Of a stretch of DNA of 21,321 nucleotides, positions 1 through 7,493 are shown piece by piece. How positions within the stretch are numbered: position 1 is the stretch's first letter; every line of letters starts with the position of its first letter. The translations under genes were made by a program, and so were the position numbers. Source of the stretch: an uncultured Paraprevotella sp. (lineage in GTDB: Bacteria; Bacteroidota; Bacteroidia; Bacteroidales; Bacteroidaceae); contig CAAFWT010000026.1 in NCBI GenBank assembly GCA_900766785.1, positions 1 through 21,321 on the forward strand. The letters run 5' to 3'. The notes under the pieces are model-generated. The model made no database searches, was not told where the DNA came from, and saw nothing but the letters and a program-made list of their open reading frames with translations.

Positions 1-153
1 CAGTGCACTGCGTCTGAGATGGGCAAAACTGGCACCGAAATCGTCAGTCCTATTCTGGATAAGAGAAAAGGGAGGAGAGACACGCCCCATATGGGTCACA
101 GTAGCCCCCCAGACCGTCCGAGAACTCAATTTTGAGAATTCTCGACTTTCAAA
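1..153 (-). other. Edge segment, possible partial reading frame
   Basis: The first 125 bases are more GC-rich than the AT-rich bases that follow. A minus-strand frame is open from base 153 to the window edge, with an ATG at 90-88 that would begin MGRVSPPFSL. Two plus-strand frames are also open here, from the edge to 135 and from the edge to 277. With three open frames and no domain I recognise, I cannot say which, if any, is translated. It could be the start of a gene lying to the left, or a conserved non-coding element with few stop codons. Confidence 0.15.
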
Positions 154-317
154 TTATAAGTTGCACTACTTGGATTTGATGTATTACCACCTAATAGTTG
201 GTAATTATTGCCATATGACAGGCATGAATCATCAGACGAACTTACAGATTGTAAAATTTCAGACTTGTGGTCTGTAGTTCTCGGACAGCCTCCCCCTGAT
301 TTATCTACTGAACCCAT
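126..317 (-). CDS. Small ORF of unknown status, 63 aa
   Basis: This is a 63-codon minus-strand ORF, rich in Ser and Asn with two Cys (residues 11 and 32) and the end YNLKVENSQN. It has no signal peptide, membrane segment or motif that I recognise. It lies about 35 bases downstream of an intrinsic terminator on the same strand, so any expression would depend on read-through from the promoter at 539-571. Third positions are AT-rich, unlike the GC-leaning genes elsewhere in the window. It may be a real small protein, the remnant of a decayed gene, or chance. The start codon has no clear ribosome binding site. Confidence 0.25.
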   Translation of the reverse strand: MGSVDKSGGGCPRTTDHKSEILQSVSSSDDSCLSYGNNYQLLGGNTSNPSSATYNLKVENSQN

Positions 318-351
318 TCTACTGAGCCATTAACTGACATCTGGAACTTGA

Positions 352-386
352 GAAAAAAAGATAAGGTCAACCTCACGGCTGACCTA
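352..386 (-). terminator. Intrinsic terminator, minus strand
   Basis: On the minus strand AGGTCAGCC and GGTTGACCT pair as a 9-bp stem with one G-U pair around a GTGA loop (364-385), followed by TTATCTTTTTTT. Read on the plus strand the wobble becomes an A-C mismatch and the tract becomes A-rich, so the minus direction is favoured. Confidence 0.75.
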
Positions 387-532
387 ACATCATAAAAAGA
401 AACAATCTTTTACCTAAATAATACCCTAAATAATCTTTTCCTTAAACTTAAACTAACAACACTATTATATCTTTCAGTTTCGTACTAGAACCTGTCTTTT
501 GGTTTCATTCCGAAACCTTGCTATCTTCTTTA
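352..532 (-). ncRNA. Candidate small RNA or attenuated leader
   Basis: A transcript begun by the promoter at 539-571 would start near 532 and stop at the terminator near 352, about 180 nt. Its 5' part forms a hairpin, GGTTTC and GAAACC around a 5-nt loop (501-517). A long AT-rich linker follows, then the terminator stem at 364-385. The first ATG (508-506) lies in the 5' hairpin loop and opens a 7-codon frame (MKPKDRF, stop at 485), which could be a leader peptide. I match it to no known RNA family. The alternatives are a free-standing sRNA or a leader that attenuates the downstream 63-codon ORF. Confidence 0.4.
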
Positions 533-538
533 CGAGTG

Positions 539-571
539 CAAATGTAGAACGAAACGCTCAATTAGAAACAA
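539..571 (-). promoter_or_regulatory. Bacteroidetes-type promoter, leftward
   Basis: The minus strand carries TACATTTG at 546-539, an exact match to the TAnnTTTG -7 box. TTGTTTC lies at 571-565, 18 bases upstream, as an imperfect -33 element. It would drive the structured leader and terminator at 352-532. Confidence 0.6.
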
Positions 572-685
572 TCTGTGACTATCATTTAGACTTTTCCCTA
601 TGATTTCTTGATATAAATCAACCCACTACATTTTCCACCCTGAAATTTTCCCGCCGTGAGATTCTCTGCATACGGGATTTTACAT

Positions 686-693
686 TAACTTTG
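686..693 (+). promoter_or_regulatory. -7 box upstream of udk
   Basis: TAACTTTG matches TAnnTTTG. I see no clear TTTG at the -33 spacing. A start near base 700 would give udk a leader of about 120 nt that contains the hairpin at 715-758. Confidence 0.5.
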
Positions 694-714
694 CAGATGA
701 GGAATGCATGCCAC

Positions 715-758
715 CCTCCCTGTCCACAGAGCAGGACTGCACAGGACAGAGAGGGAGG
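715..758 (+). other. Stem-loop in the udk 5' leader
   Basis: CCTCCCTGTCC (715-725) pairs with GGACA (744-748) and GGGAGG (753-758), an 11-bp stem interrupted by a 4-nt bulge GAGA and closed by an 18-nt loop. It lies between the likely transcription start and the chosen udk start codon. It has no U-tract, so it is not a terminator. It may be a stability or control element, or may form by chance. Confidence 0.35.
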
Positions 759-820
759 AAGCAAGAACAACATGCACACAAACATCAACTCCATACATCA
801 AACACACGCTCTCAGCCAAC

Positions 821-1432
821 ATGTATATAATAGGAATAGCAGGTGGAACAGGGTCGGGCAAGACCACAGTAGTTAGGAAGATTCTGGAGGCACTGCCCCC
901 TGGATGCGTGTCGGTCATCCCACAGGACTCCTATTACAATGACAATACGCATCTGAGTATGGAGGACCGCAGGAAGATCAACTTTGACCACCCCGATGCC
1001 TTCGACTGGAAGTTGCTCACCGAACACATAATGAAACTCCGACGTGGAGAGGCCATCGAGCAGCCCACCTACAGTTATCTGGTGTGCAACCGCCTGGAAG
1101 AGACCATACATGTGGAGCCATGCGAAGTGATTATCATAGAGGGCATCATGGCCCTTTGGAAGAAACAACTTCGCGACTTGATGGACCTGAAACTGTTTGT
1201 CGATGCAGACCCCGACGAGCGGCTCATCAGGGTGATACAGCGTGATACACTGGAGCGAGGACGAACGGCGCAGGCTGTGATAGACCGATACTTGAAGGTT
1301 CTCAAGCCCATGCATGAGGAATTCATAGAGCCCACCAAGAGGTATGCCGACCTGATTATTCCCATGGGCGGCTCCAACAAGCAGGCCATAGACATCATGC
1401 GCTCCTACATCATCCACCGGCAGCGTCCCTGA
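821..1432 (+). CDS. udk: Uridine kinase
   Basis: This enzyme phosphorylates uridine and cytidine to UMP and CMP with ATP or GTP, in cytoplasmic pyrimidine salvage. The 203-residue product starts MYIIGIAGGTGSGKTT, placing the P-loop at residues 8-16. QDSYY and the NFDHPDAFDW segment that follow are typical of the uridine kinase/phosphoribulokinase family. RDTLERGRT is the lid region, and the length fits the usual size of about 205-215. The frame is open upstream to an ATG at 704, but that adds 39 residues with no family counterpart and falls inside the leader hairpin, so the start at 821 is preferred. It is the first gene after the -7 box at 686-693, with an mltF-like gene 70 bases downstream. 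Confidence 0.93.
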   Translation: MYIIGIAGGTGSGKTTVVRKILEALPPGCVSVIPQDSYYNDNTHLSMEDRRKINFDHPDAFDWKLLTEHIMKLRRGEAIEQPTYSYLVCNRLEETIHVEPCEVIIIEGIMALWKKQLRDLMDLKLFVDADPDERLIRVIQRDTLERGRTAQAVIDRYLKVLKPMHEEFIEPTKRYADLIIPMGGSNKQAIDIMRSYIIHRQRP

Positions 1433-1502
1433 AGCAACAGACATCCGTTTCCATCTCTCCTTTACCATCCCTCTCTCTCTCTTACTTCCTATTGCACTGA
1501 CC

Positions 1503-2678
1503 ATGAAGTTGAAGAATACGGCACACCGATGTTTCCGGTTAGCAGGATATCTGATGGCCATGCTGATCATGGTGGCCTGTAAGGATAGCAGGACAGTAAG
1601 CGAGTCGCCCATATTTGCCAAGGACACGCTAAAGGCCGACACCCTGGAATGCTATGACCTGCCCAACATACAGGAGGCCACGCTGCTGATAGGAGGCACC
1701 CTGAGCGGACCAGATACCTACTACGAATACCGCGGGCAAGGCATGGGACTGCAGTTCCACCTGGCAGAGGAGTTTGCGCGAAGCATAGGAGTAAAGTTGC
1801 AGATGGACATTGCGCCCGACACGGCCACCCTGCGCAGACAGCTGGAACAGGGGAGCATAGACTTCATTGCCTTAGACACGCCTCAATGGGAGACTCGAGA
1901 GGATGCTCCCCTGCTCGCACAGGCCATCAGCGAATGGTGGACAAGCGGAGCCAGGAAGGCTGCACTGAAGAGGCTCACGGCCGCACCACATGTGACCCGA
2001 CGGCACATGAGGCCCATGATGAAAGACCGGGCCAAAGGTATCATCTCACCCTACGACCACATGCTGGTACGCTACAGCCAACAGGTGAAATGGGACTGGC
2101 GACTGACGGCTGCACTCTGTTATCAAGAATCGGGCTTTGACCCACAGGCCATCTCATGGGCAGGAGCACGCGGGCTGATGCAAATCATGCCAGGGACTGC
2201 CGCTCAGTTGGGAGTGAGCATGAAGGACATCCACGACCCCGAAACCAATATAGCAACCGGCACAAGATATCTGGCCATGCTGGACCGCCAGTTTGCCGAC
2301 ATCACCAATAGTTCGGAGCGCATCCGTTTTGTATTGGCAGCCTACAACGGAGGAGCCAGGCACATCAGAGATGCCATGGCTCTCACCTCGGCATACGGAG
2401 AGAACCCTCATTCCTGGGAACGGGTGGCTCCCTATGTGCTACGCCTCTCTGACCCCCGTTTCTACCGGCATCCCGCCGTTCGCTATGGATATATGCGCGG
2501 CGAGGAGACAAGCCAATATGTGGAGAGCATCATCGGCAGATGGCAGGCTTACAGACAGGCTGCACGTCCCATGCCCATGGGCGGCACACCATCGCCTGCT
2601 CAGCGGCACTCTCGCTTCAGCCACAGCGAATCCAAAGTGATGAGCGCAGAGGAATGGGTACCTGAAGACACACTTTAG
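1503..2678 (+). CDS. mltF: MltF-like lytic transglycosylase lipoprotein
   Basis: This is a membrane-bound murein lytic transglycosylase that cleaves the MurNAc-GlcNAc bond to form 1,6-anhydromuropeptides. The 391 residues begin with a lipoprotein signal ending LIMVAC (lipid Cys26). A stretch resembling a bacterial solute-binding family 3 domain covers about residues 57-150. A lysozyme-like SLT domain follows at about 180-350. Its ESGFDP holds the catalytic Glu209, GLMQIMP is at 224-230 and AAYNGG at 279-284. MltF proteins normally carry a two-lobed binding domain of more than 200 residues; here it is about half that. The reading frame is intact, so this is an internal deletion or an ancestral short form rather than a frameshift. 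The gene is probably cotranscribed with udk, since no terminator lies between them. Confidence 0.85.
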   Translation: MKLKNTAHRCFRLAGYLMAMLIMVACKDSRTVSESPIFAKDTLKADTLECYDLPNIQEATLLIGGTLSGPDTYYEYRGQGMGLQFHLAEEFARSIGVKLQMDIAPDTATLRRQLEQGSIDFIALDTPQWETREDAPLLAQAISEWWTSGARKAALKRLTAAPHVTRRHMRPMMKDRAKGIISPYDHMLVRYSQQVKWDWRLTAALCYQESGFDPQAISWAGARGLMQIMPGTAAQLGVSMKDIHDPETNIATGTRYLAMLDRQFADITNSSERIRFVLAAYNGGARHIRDAMALTSAYGENPHSWERVAPYVLRLSDPRFYRHPAVRYGYMRGEETSQYVESIIGRWQAYRQAARPMPMGGTPSPAQRHSRFSHSESKVMSAEEWVPEDTL

Positions 2679-2838
2679 CATATGGCCCCAGACTCCTTCA
2701 GACATGGACACTATAAAGAAATGAAGGATTTTTAGTCCCCAAAGACAAAAAAGAGGGAGACACGGATACAAGCAGCCGATTTTTTTCGTAATATTGCAAA
2801 GGAAATCACATAAAAACGAACAAAAACAGAGACTGAAC

Positions 2839-3645
2839 ATGAAGAAAATTACCCTTGCACTTATGACCATGGTGGCCCTGTGCATACCTGCACAGGCACA
2901 AGAAAGAGTGAAGAACATCTACACAAGTGGAGATGCCCTGAACCTGGAAGCATTGGAGACCCCTGGACAGTCCACCACCCTGTACCGCACCCTGCTGGCA
3001 GGATATAACAGCATATGCCTGCCCATGACACTCAATGCCGACCAGTTGCAGAAGGCTGCTCCTGGCGTACAAGTGGAGAGACTGGCTCAGATACGTCAGG
3101 AGGGCAACACCCTCACACTGGTATTCCTCGACTGTACAGCGGAAGGCATTCAGGCAGGTACACCCTACCTCATCTTCGCACCCAAACTGCTGACCTTGAA
3201 GGCCTCTTCCACACTGGCTTCTGCCATCAGCACACAGTTGCGCAGCATCACCAAGACCGACAATCAAGGCAATCAGATCACCTTCGGCAGCAGCTGGGAG
3301 AGCCTGCGCGTGGAAGGAAGATATGGCATACCTGCACAGCAGGACACATATCCTCTGCAGAGCATACTGGTGCGCACCGATGCCGACAAGACCTTCCTGC
3401 CCACAAGATGCGGATTCACCTGGGACAAACAAGCACCCACTGCCACCAACCTGCAAATCAAGCACGTAACCTCGCTGGAAGGAATGGAGACCAGCATAGA
3501 AACCCTGCAGGCCCAGAACACCATAGAGAACATCTATGACACACAGGGCAACATGGTGCTCCGACAGACTGGCGTAAACGACGCTCTGCAGACCCTCCCA
3601 AGAGGAATCTACGTGATACGCGGACAGAAAGTGGCCGTAAAGTGA
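2839..3645 (+). CDS. Secreted protein with sorting-like C-terminus
   Basis: This 268-residue protein has a clear signal peptide, MKKITLALMTMVALCIPAQA, probably cleaved before QERVKN. The middle (about residues 35-210) has alternating hydrophobic strands suggesting a beta-rich fold, but matches no family I can name. The last 40 residues (IYDTQGN..., then LPRGIYVIRGQKVAVK) resemble the short C-terminal beta-sandwich found on many secreted Bacteroidetes proteins, related in look to type A type-IX-secretion sorting domains. The frame is open to 2794, but the ATG at 2839 begins the signal peptide and is chosen. A weak promoter-like TAATATTG lies at 2789-2796. The stop overlaps the start of the omega-amidase gene, so the two are likely translationally coupled. 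The function is unknown. Confidence 0.75.
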   Translation: MKKITLALMTMVALCIPAQAQERVKNIYTSGDALNLEALETPGQSTTLYRTLLAGYNSICLPMTLNADQLQKAAPGVQVERLAQIRQEGNTLTLVFLDCTAEGIQAGTPYLIFAPKLLTLKASSTLASAISTQLRSITKTDNQGNQITFGSSWESLRVEGRYGIPAQQDTYPLQSILVRTDADKTFLPTRCGFTWDKQAPTATNLQIKHVTSLEGMETSIETLQAQNTIENIYDTQGNMVLRQTGVNDALQTLPRGIYVIRGQKVAVK

Positions 3646-4469
3646 AGATAAGCTTACTGCAGACAGATATCCAATGGGCAGACCCCGTAGCCAACAGAGA
3701 GGCTCTGGGGCCTGCCCTTTTGGCATGCAGGGATTCAGACCTGTGTGTGTTGCCCGAGATGTGGCCCACAGGATTCCTGACTGAACCTGAGGAGGCTGGG
3801 ACAAGAGACCAGCAGGAGAATATCCTCTGGCTGCAATCCATGGCCGACAGCATGAACTGCGCCCTGGTGGGGAGTATGGCCACAAAGACGGAAGAGGGCG
3901 AATGGCGCAATCGTCTGCACTTCATTCGCCCATACCAGGAACCACTCTTCTATGACAAAAGGCACCTCTTCACGTATGGCGGAGAACATACCCGATACAC
4001 CAGAGGAGAAAGCCGACTGACGGTGGAATGGCGAGGCGTGAGATTTCTGCCCCTGATATGCTACGACCTCCGATTTCCCCTCTGGAGCCGAAACAGCACG
4101 TCGGCAGACTCGCTCTTCCCCACCAGACACATAACGGAAAGAGAGGAGATGCAAGCCCAGGCAGCAGACGATGGCACGGAATATGACGTACTGATGTATG
4201 TGGCATCATGGCCCGACTCCAGAAGGCATGCGTGGAGGTCACTACTGGTGGCCAGAGCCATCGAGAACCAATGTTACGTGTGTGGCGTCAACCGCGTGGG
4301 AAACGACCCTGCCTGTTATTACTCTGGAGGAACACTTGCCGTGGATCCTTACGGGAACATCATGGCCGAAGCAAAGGATCATCAGCAGGACACGCTGACC
4401 ATAGAACTGGACATGGAGAGACTGAGGCACTTCCGAAAGAAATTCCCCGTATGGAAGGATGACGACTGA
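3642..4469 (+). CDS. Omega-amidase of the nitrilase superfamily (YafV-like)
   Basis: It likely hydrolyses alpha-keto acid amides such as 2-oxoglutaramate, repairing by-products of glutamine transamination, in the cytoplasm. The 275 residues contain the nitrilase triad: Glu39 in LPEMWPTGF, Lys106 in FYDKRHLF and Cys140 in LICYDLRFPLWSRN, the last motif being characteristic of the YafV/NIT2 branch. ARAIENQCYVCGVNRVG (residues 204-220) is also typical. The start is GTG at 3642, overlapping the TGA of the previous gene by 4 bases. An extra stretch of about 30 polar residues (151-180) separates the Cys motif from YDVLMYVASWPDSRR, where related enzymes usually join with only a few residues. Confidence 0.87.
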   Translation: MKISLLQTDIQWADPVANREALGPALLACRDSDLCVLPEMWPTGFLTEPEEAGTRDQQENILWLQSMADSMNCALVGSMATKTEEGEWRNRLHFIRPYQEPLFYDKRHLFTYGGEHTRYTRGESRLTVEWRGVRFLPLICYDLRFPLWSRNSTSADSLFPTRHITEREEMQAQAADDGTEYDVLMYVASWPDSRRHAWRSLLVARAIENQCYVCGVNRVGNDPACYYSGGTLAVDPYGNIMAEAKDHQQDTLTIELDMERLRHFRKKFPVWKDDD

Positions 4470-4552
4470 CATTCTGCCAACTCCTGAAAAAACAGCTTCA
4501 TACCCGAAAAACCAGACTCAAACGAACAAATATTCAGACTACCGCAAAACAA

Positions 4553-5695
4553 ATGAACTTCACTAAGAAAACCACCCCACAGGACAGGAACATCCTGACC
4601 CACCCGAAAGTCATTCGCCTGATATCTGTTGGCCTGACGGTCATACTGGCGCTATTCCTCCTGACGGACATGCATACCATGCAGGCAAAGACTAAGAGCA
4701 GGACAAGAGAAAACGGTTACCTCGTGGTCACCAAACATATCAAGAATGATGGGAAGACGGATGTGGCCGATGCCATACAGGAGTTGATAGACCAAAATCC
4801 CAACCGCACCATCTTCTTCCCCGACGGAACATATTGTGTATCCAAACCCATCCTCACTCCCGCAGATCCCAAGAAGAGCGTGTCGCTCATACTGGCCGAC
4901 TTTGCCTGCATACGCGCCGTAGGTGAATGGCCGGAAAACGAAGCAGTCATCAAACTGGGCGGAAAGGACCCCTTCAACACCATCTATGTTCCCGGAAGCA
5001 ACTATGGCCTCAGAGGGGGCATCATAGATGCCAATGGGCTGGCAAACGGCATATCCATCGACAGTGGAAGAGAAACACGCGTGAGCGGAGTGAGCATCAA
5101 GCGAGCCAAGGTGGGACTGCATATCAAGCATGGAGCCAACAACGGTTCGTCGGATGCCGATGTGGTGGATGTCAACATCACAGGCAATGGGACCGAGGAG
5201 TCGGTGGGCGTACTGCTGGAAGGATATGACAATACTCTCACCAACATGAGAATAGCAGACGTGAACATAGGAGTATGGCTCAAGAGTGCGGGAAACTCCC
5301 TAAGCAACATACATCCGCTTTATATCTTCAGGGATACCCAGAAGTATGAGACCAGTTGCGGATTCAGGGTTGACCAAGGAAGCAACTGGTTCCATTATTG
5401 CTACAGCGACCAGATGGCCACAGGATTCCGACTGGGAAAAGGGGCCAGGGTACACCTGACAGACTGCTTCTGCTTCTGGTACAACGGAGCACGCTGTCCC
5501 TTCCAGACAGCCATTGAGTGTGACGGTACCTTCGAAGGAAAGGCTCTGGGGCTTCAGGCAGACTTCCACGGAGACTGCAAGACGGTATCTCTGCTCAGGG
5601 GAGAACCTGGCGGAAAAGGCAAACTCATCTACCCCAACCTAAGCAATCGCCAGATGGCTGAGGGAGACGTGAGCAAGGGATACATCGTGGAATAG
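4553..5695 (+). CDS. Beta-helix protein, pectate-lyase superfamily type
   Basis: This 380-residue exported protein has a hydrophobic segment at about residues 21-39 after a long charged N-terminus; it is either an uncleaved anchor or a signal peptide cut near MQAK. Residues 57-100 (KNDGKTDVADAIQELID and IFFPDGTYCVSKPI) match the opening of right-handed parallel beta-helix proteins of the Pectate_lyase_3 type. The Asn/Gly-rich repeats that follow (GLRGGIIDANG, TRVSGVSIKRA, NTLTNMRIADVNIG) are helix coils. Such proteins bind or cleave acidic polysaccharides, but no catalytic residues can be assigned, so the substrate is open. It lies 83 bases after the omega-amidase gene with no terminator between. 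Its stop codon sits in one arm of a short inverted repeat shared with the convergent lipoprotein gene. Confidence 0.75.
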   Translation: MNFTKKTTPQDRNILTHPKVIRLISVGLTVILALFLLTDMHTMQAKTKSRTRENGYLVVTKHIKNDGKTDVADAIQELIDQNPNRTIFFPDGTYCVSKPILTPADPKKSVSLILADFACIRAVGEWPENEAVIKLGGKDPFNTIYVPGSNYGLRGGIIDANGLANGISIDSGRETRVSGVSIKRAKVGLHIKHGANNGSSDADVVDVNITGNGTEESVGVLLEGYDNTLTNMRIADVNIGVWLKSAGNSLSNIHPLYIFRDTQKYETSCGFRVDQGSNWFHYCYSDQMATGFRLGKGARVHLTDCFCFWYNGARCPFQTAIECDGTFEGKALGLQADFHGDCKTVSLLRGEPGGKGKLIYPNLSNRQMAEGDVSKGYIVE

Positions 5696-5724
5696 GCCAC
5701 AGGCGCAAATACTACGTCGGCCTA
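5693..5724. repeat. Inverted repeat over two convergent stop codons
   Basis: TAGGCC (5693-5698) and GGCCTA (5719-5724) are inverted repeats. The outer three bases of each arm are the stop codons of the plus-strand beta-helix gene and the minus-strand lipoprotein gene. There is no T-run on either side, so any role as a bidirectional terminator would be weak. Confidence 0.4.
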
Positions 5725-6258
5725 CTGGATATAGAAGCTGAAGGAGCCGCGGGAATCTCCGCTGAGCAAGCTGGAGGTGGAGGTGATATAACCCGAGAAA
5801 CTGCTATTGTCTCCGATATTGCTACCGTCCCACACCAAAATACCATCGGAACTGTAATTATAGGTAGCAGCAAAAGAGATAGTGGCACGTCCCTGCGCTC
5901 CCTGGGGAATGGCAAAGGTATGCTGAGGGTCAGCATTGCTGATACCGTCATAGTTGGTATGATACTGCTTCGTGACGACGCTGTCGGTAAATCCGCCCTG
6001 CTCGTTGAGCACCTGACAGGTAAGAGTCCAGTTGTAATAAGTGCTGTTGATATAGCGACCCTTTTGCTCCTGGACGGCTGTTACGCGCACAGAATCGCCG
6101 CCCGCAAATATCTCTCTGTTGCTCACCTGCACGCCGTTGCGCTCAATCAGGAATCCTTTCCATGTGGGAGGATAGGCCGTATAATCCTTCTCCTTGCATG
6201 AAATCACAGCCAGTAGTGCTACGGCACAAGCCGCCAAGAAAGTTTTCTTTGTCTTCAT
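5722..6258 (-). CDS. Small lipoprotein of unknown function
   Basis: This 178-residue protein starts with a lipoprotein signal, MKTKKTFLAACAVALLAVISC, with lipid Cys21 followed by KEKD, so it should be anchored in the outer or inner membrane. The mature part is rich in Ser, Thr, Tyr and Asn, with short alternating strands (for example GRATISFAATYNYSSDG), suggesting a small beta-sandwich. I recognise no named family. Its ATG overlaps the stop of maf by 4 bases (ATGA), so it is the last gene of the minus-strand run and probably translationally coupled to maf. The function is not deducible. Confidence 0.75.
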   Translation of the reverse strand: MKTKKTFLAACAVALLAVISCKEKDYTAYPPTWKGFLIERNGVQVSNREIFAGGDSVRVTAVQEQKGRYINSTYYNWTLTCQVLNEQGGFTDSVVTKQYHTNYDGISNADPQHTFAIPQGAQGRATISFAATYNYSSDGILVWDGSNIGDNSSFSGYITSTSSLLSGDSRGSFSFYIQ

Positions 6259-6839
6259 GATGTCTGTATAATGTTTCTATTTTTGAGTTCGGAATAAAGT
6301 CTCTGTACGGGCAGTCCCATGACATTGAAATAGGAGCCGGCAAGTCTGGTCACGCCCACATACCCTATCCATTCCTGCACGCCATAGGCTCCAGCCTTGT
6401 CCATCGGGGCATATCGGTCCACGTAATAGCGTATTTCCTCATCGGAAAGACTGGCAAAGGTAACGTCCGTGACAGATGCGAAGGAGGTGCTCCACTCTGT
6501 GGTGGCAAGAGTAACACCCGTGACCACCTGATGAGTTTTGCCCGAGAGACTCTTTAGCATCTTCTGGGCCTCGATGGCAGATGTAGGTTTCCCCAATACG
6601 CAATTATCTGTCCACACGATAGTATCGGCGGTAATGATAAGTTCATCAGGCTCCAGTGAATAAGCCTCACTCTTGACTCTGCTGATATACTGGGGTATTT
6701 CCTCCATGGAGAGATGGGGAGGATAGTCCTCGCTAATATCTTCCTTGACACGCACCTCGAAATCTATATCCAGCCCTGCCAACAGTTCACGCCTGCGGGG
6801 AGAATTGCTTGCAAGTATGATTCTCTTGCTGGTCTTCAT
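6255..6839 (-). CDS. maf: Maf-family nucleotide pyrophosphatase
   Basis: This predicted dTTP/UTP pyrophosphatase hydrolyses non-canonical or excess nucleoside triphosphates to monophosphates (house-cleaning), in the cytoplasm. The 194 residues show the family signatures: LASNSPRRRELL (residues 9-20), TADTIV (70-75, with the conserved Asp72), LGKP (82-85) and DKAGAYGVQE (147-156). The last is closest to the YhdE branch, which acts on dTTP and UTP. The gene sits 135 bases after kdsC, a gap with a very AT-rich stretch (6842-6882) just before the start and no clear promoter box. It overlaps the following lipoprotein gene by 4 bases. The length is normal for the family. Confidence 0.92.
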   Translation of the reverse strand: MKTSKRIILASNSPRRRELLAGLDIDFEVRVKEDISEDYPPHLSMEEIPQYISRVKSEAYSLEPDELIITADTIVWTDNCVLGKPTSAIEAQKMLKSLSGKTHQVVTGVTLATTEWSTSFASVTDVTFASLSDEEIRYYVDRYAPMDKAGAYGVQEWIGYVGVTRLAGSYFNVMGLPVQRLYSELKNRNIIQTS

Positions 6840-6974
6840 TTTTTCTCTTCTAATATATATACATTATATAATATAATAATAGCCTGATGGGCAATCACAG
6901 AGCAAGTGCAGCTGAGTGGATGGTCAGGAAAGACTATCTGGGAGGAGTCCTATCTGCTTATGCTCAGAGAAGGC

Positions 6975-7493
6975 TTACCATCCGAAAGCTTTCTGGTCCT
7001 GCATCCACTTTCCCTGTGCACGCAAGACCTGTTCCACTACATCGCGTCCACAGCCGTAACCTCCGCGCAGATGGCTCACATACACACTGGCCTCACGTAT
7101 CTCGGGGGCTGCATCGGCAGGACAACAGGGACATCCGCAGAGCCTCATCACAGGATAGTCGGGAATATCATCGCCCATATAGAGTACCTCCTCATGACGG
7201 ATACCCAGGCGGACGAGCAGGTCCTCATAGACTGCCACCTTGTTGGCACATCCCAGATGAATCTCCTGTATGCCAAGTCCCTCAAAGCGAACCTTGATGG
7301 CCTGCACACTGGCTCCCGTAATGATTCCCACGTGCAAACCGCACTTCACAGCCAACTGCAAGGCATATCCGTCCTTGATATTCACCGTACGCAAGGGAGT
7401 TCCCTGAGCATCCATGGTGATAGTCTCCGCACTCAGGACTCCGTCCACATCAAAGAGAAGAGCCTTGATCTTCCTTAAATCGTAGTTGATCAT
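6975..7493 (-). CDS. kdsC: KdsC-type HAD phosphatase
   Basis: This likely 3-deoxy-D-manno-octulosonate 8-phosphate phosphatase makes free Kdo for the lipopolysaccharide inner core. The 172 residues form a capless HAD fold: motif I DVDGVL (residues 15-20, nucleophile Asp15 and acid Asp17), motif II ITGAS (58-62), and motif IV GDDIPDYPVM (107-116), which is diagnostic of the KdsC branch. The start overlaps the end of the DUF2520 gene by 44 bases. The residues before the catalytic core are few, so the start at MINYDL fits the family. Some family members act on other sugar phosphates, but the short capless form and motif IV favour Kdo-8-P. Confidence 0.9.
   Translation of the reverse strand: MINYDLRKIKALLFDVDGVLSAETITMDAQGTPLRTVNIKDGYALQLAVKCGLHVGIITGASVQAIKVRFEGLGIQEIHLGCANKVAVYEDLLVRLGIRHEEVLYMGDDIPDYPVMRLCGCPCCPADAAPEIREASVYVSHLRGGYGCGRDVVEQVLRAQGKWMQDQKAFGW

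Noticed and set aside
704..820. N-terminal extension of uridine kinase from ATG 704
   Set aside because: The 39 extra residues have no family counterpart and come from the leader stem-loop.
812..1642. Minus-strand ORF of 276 codons opposite udk
   Set aside because: The plus-strand frame encodes a textbook uridine kinase, so the antisense frame is a shadow.
2806..3885. Minus-strand ORF of 359 codons
   Set aside because: It is antisense to a signal-peptide protein and the omega-amidase; its composition is Cys/Gly/Ser-rich shadow sequence with no domain.
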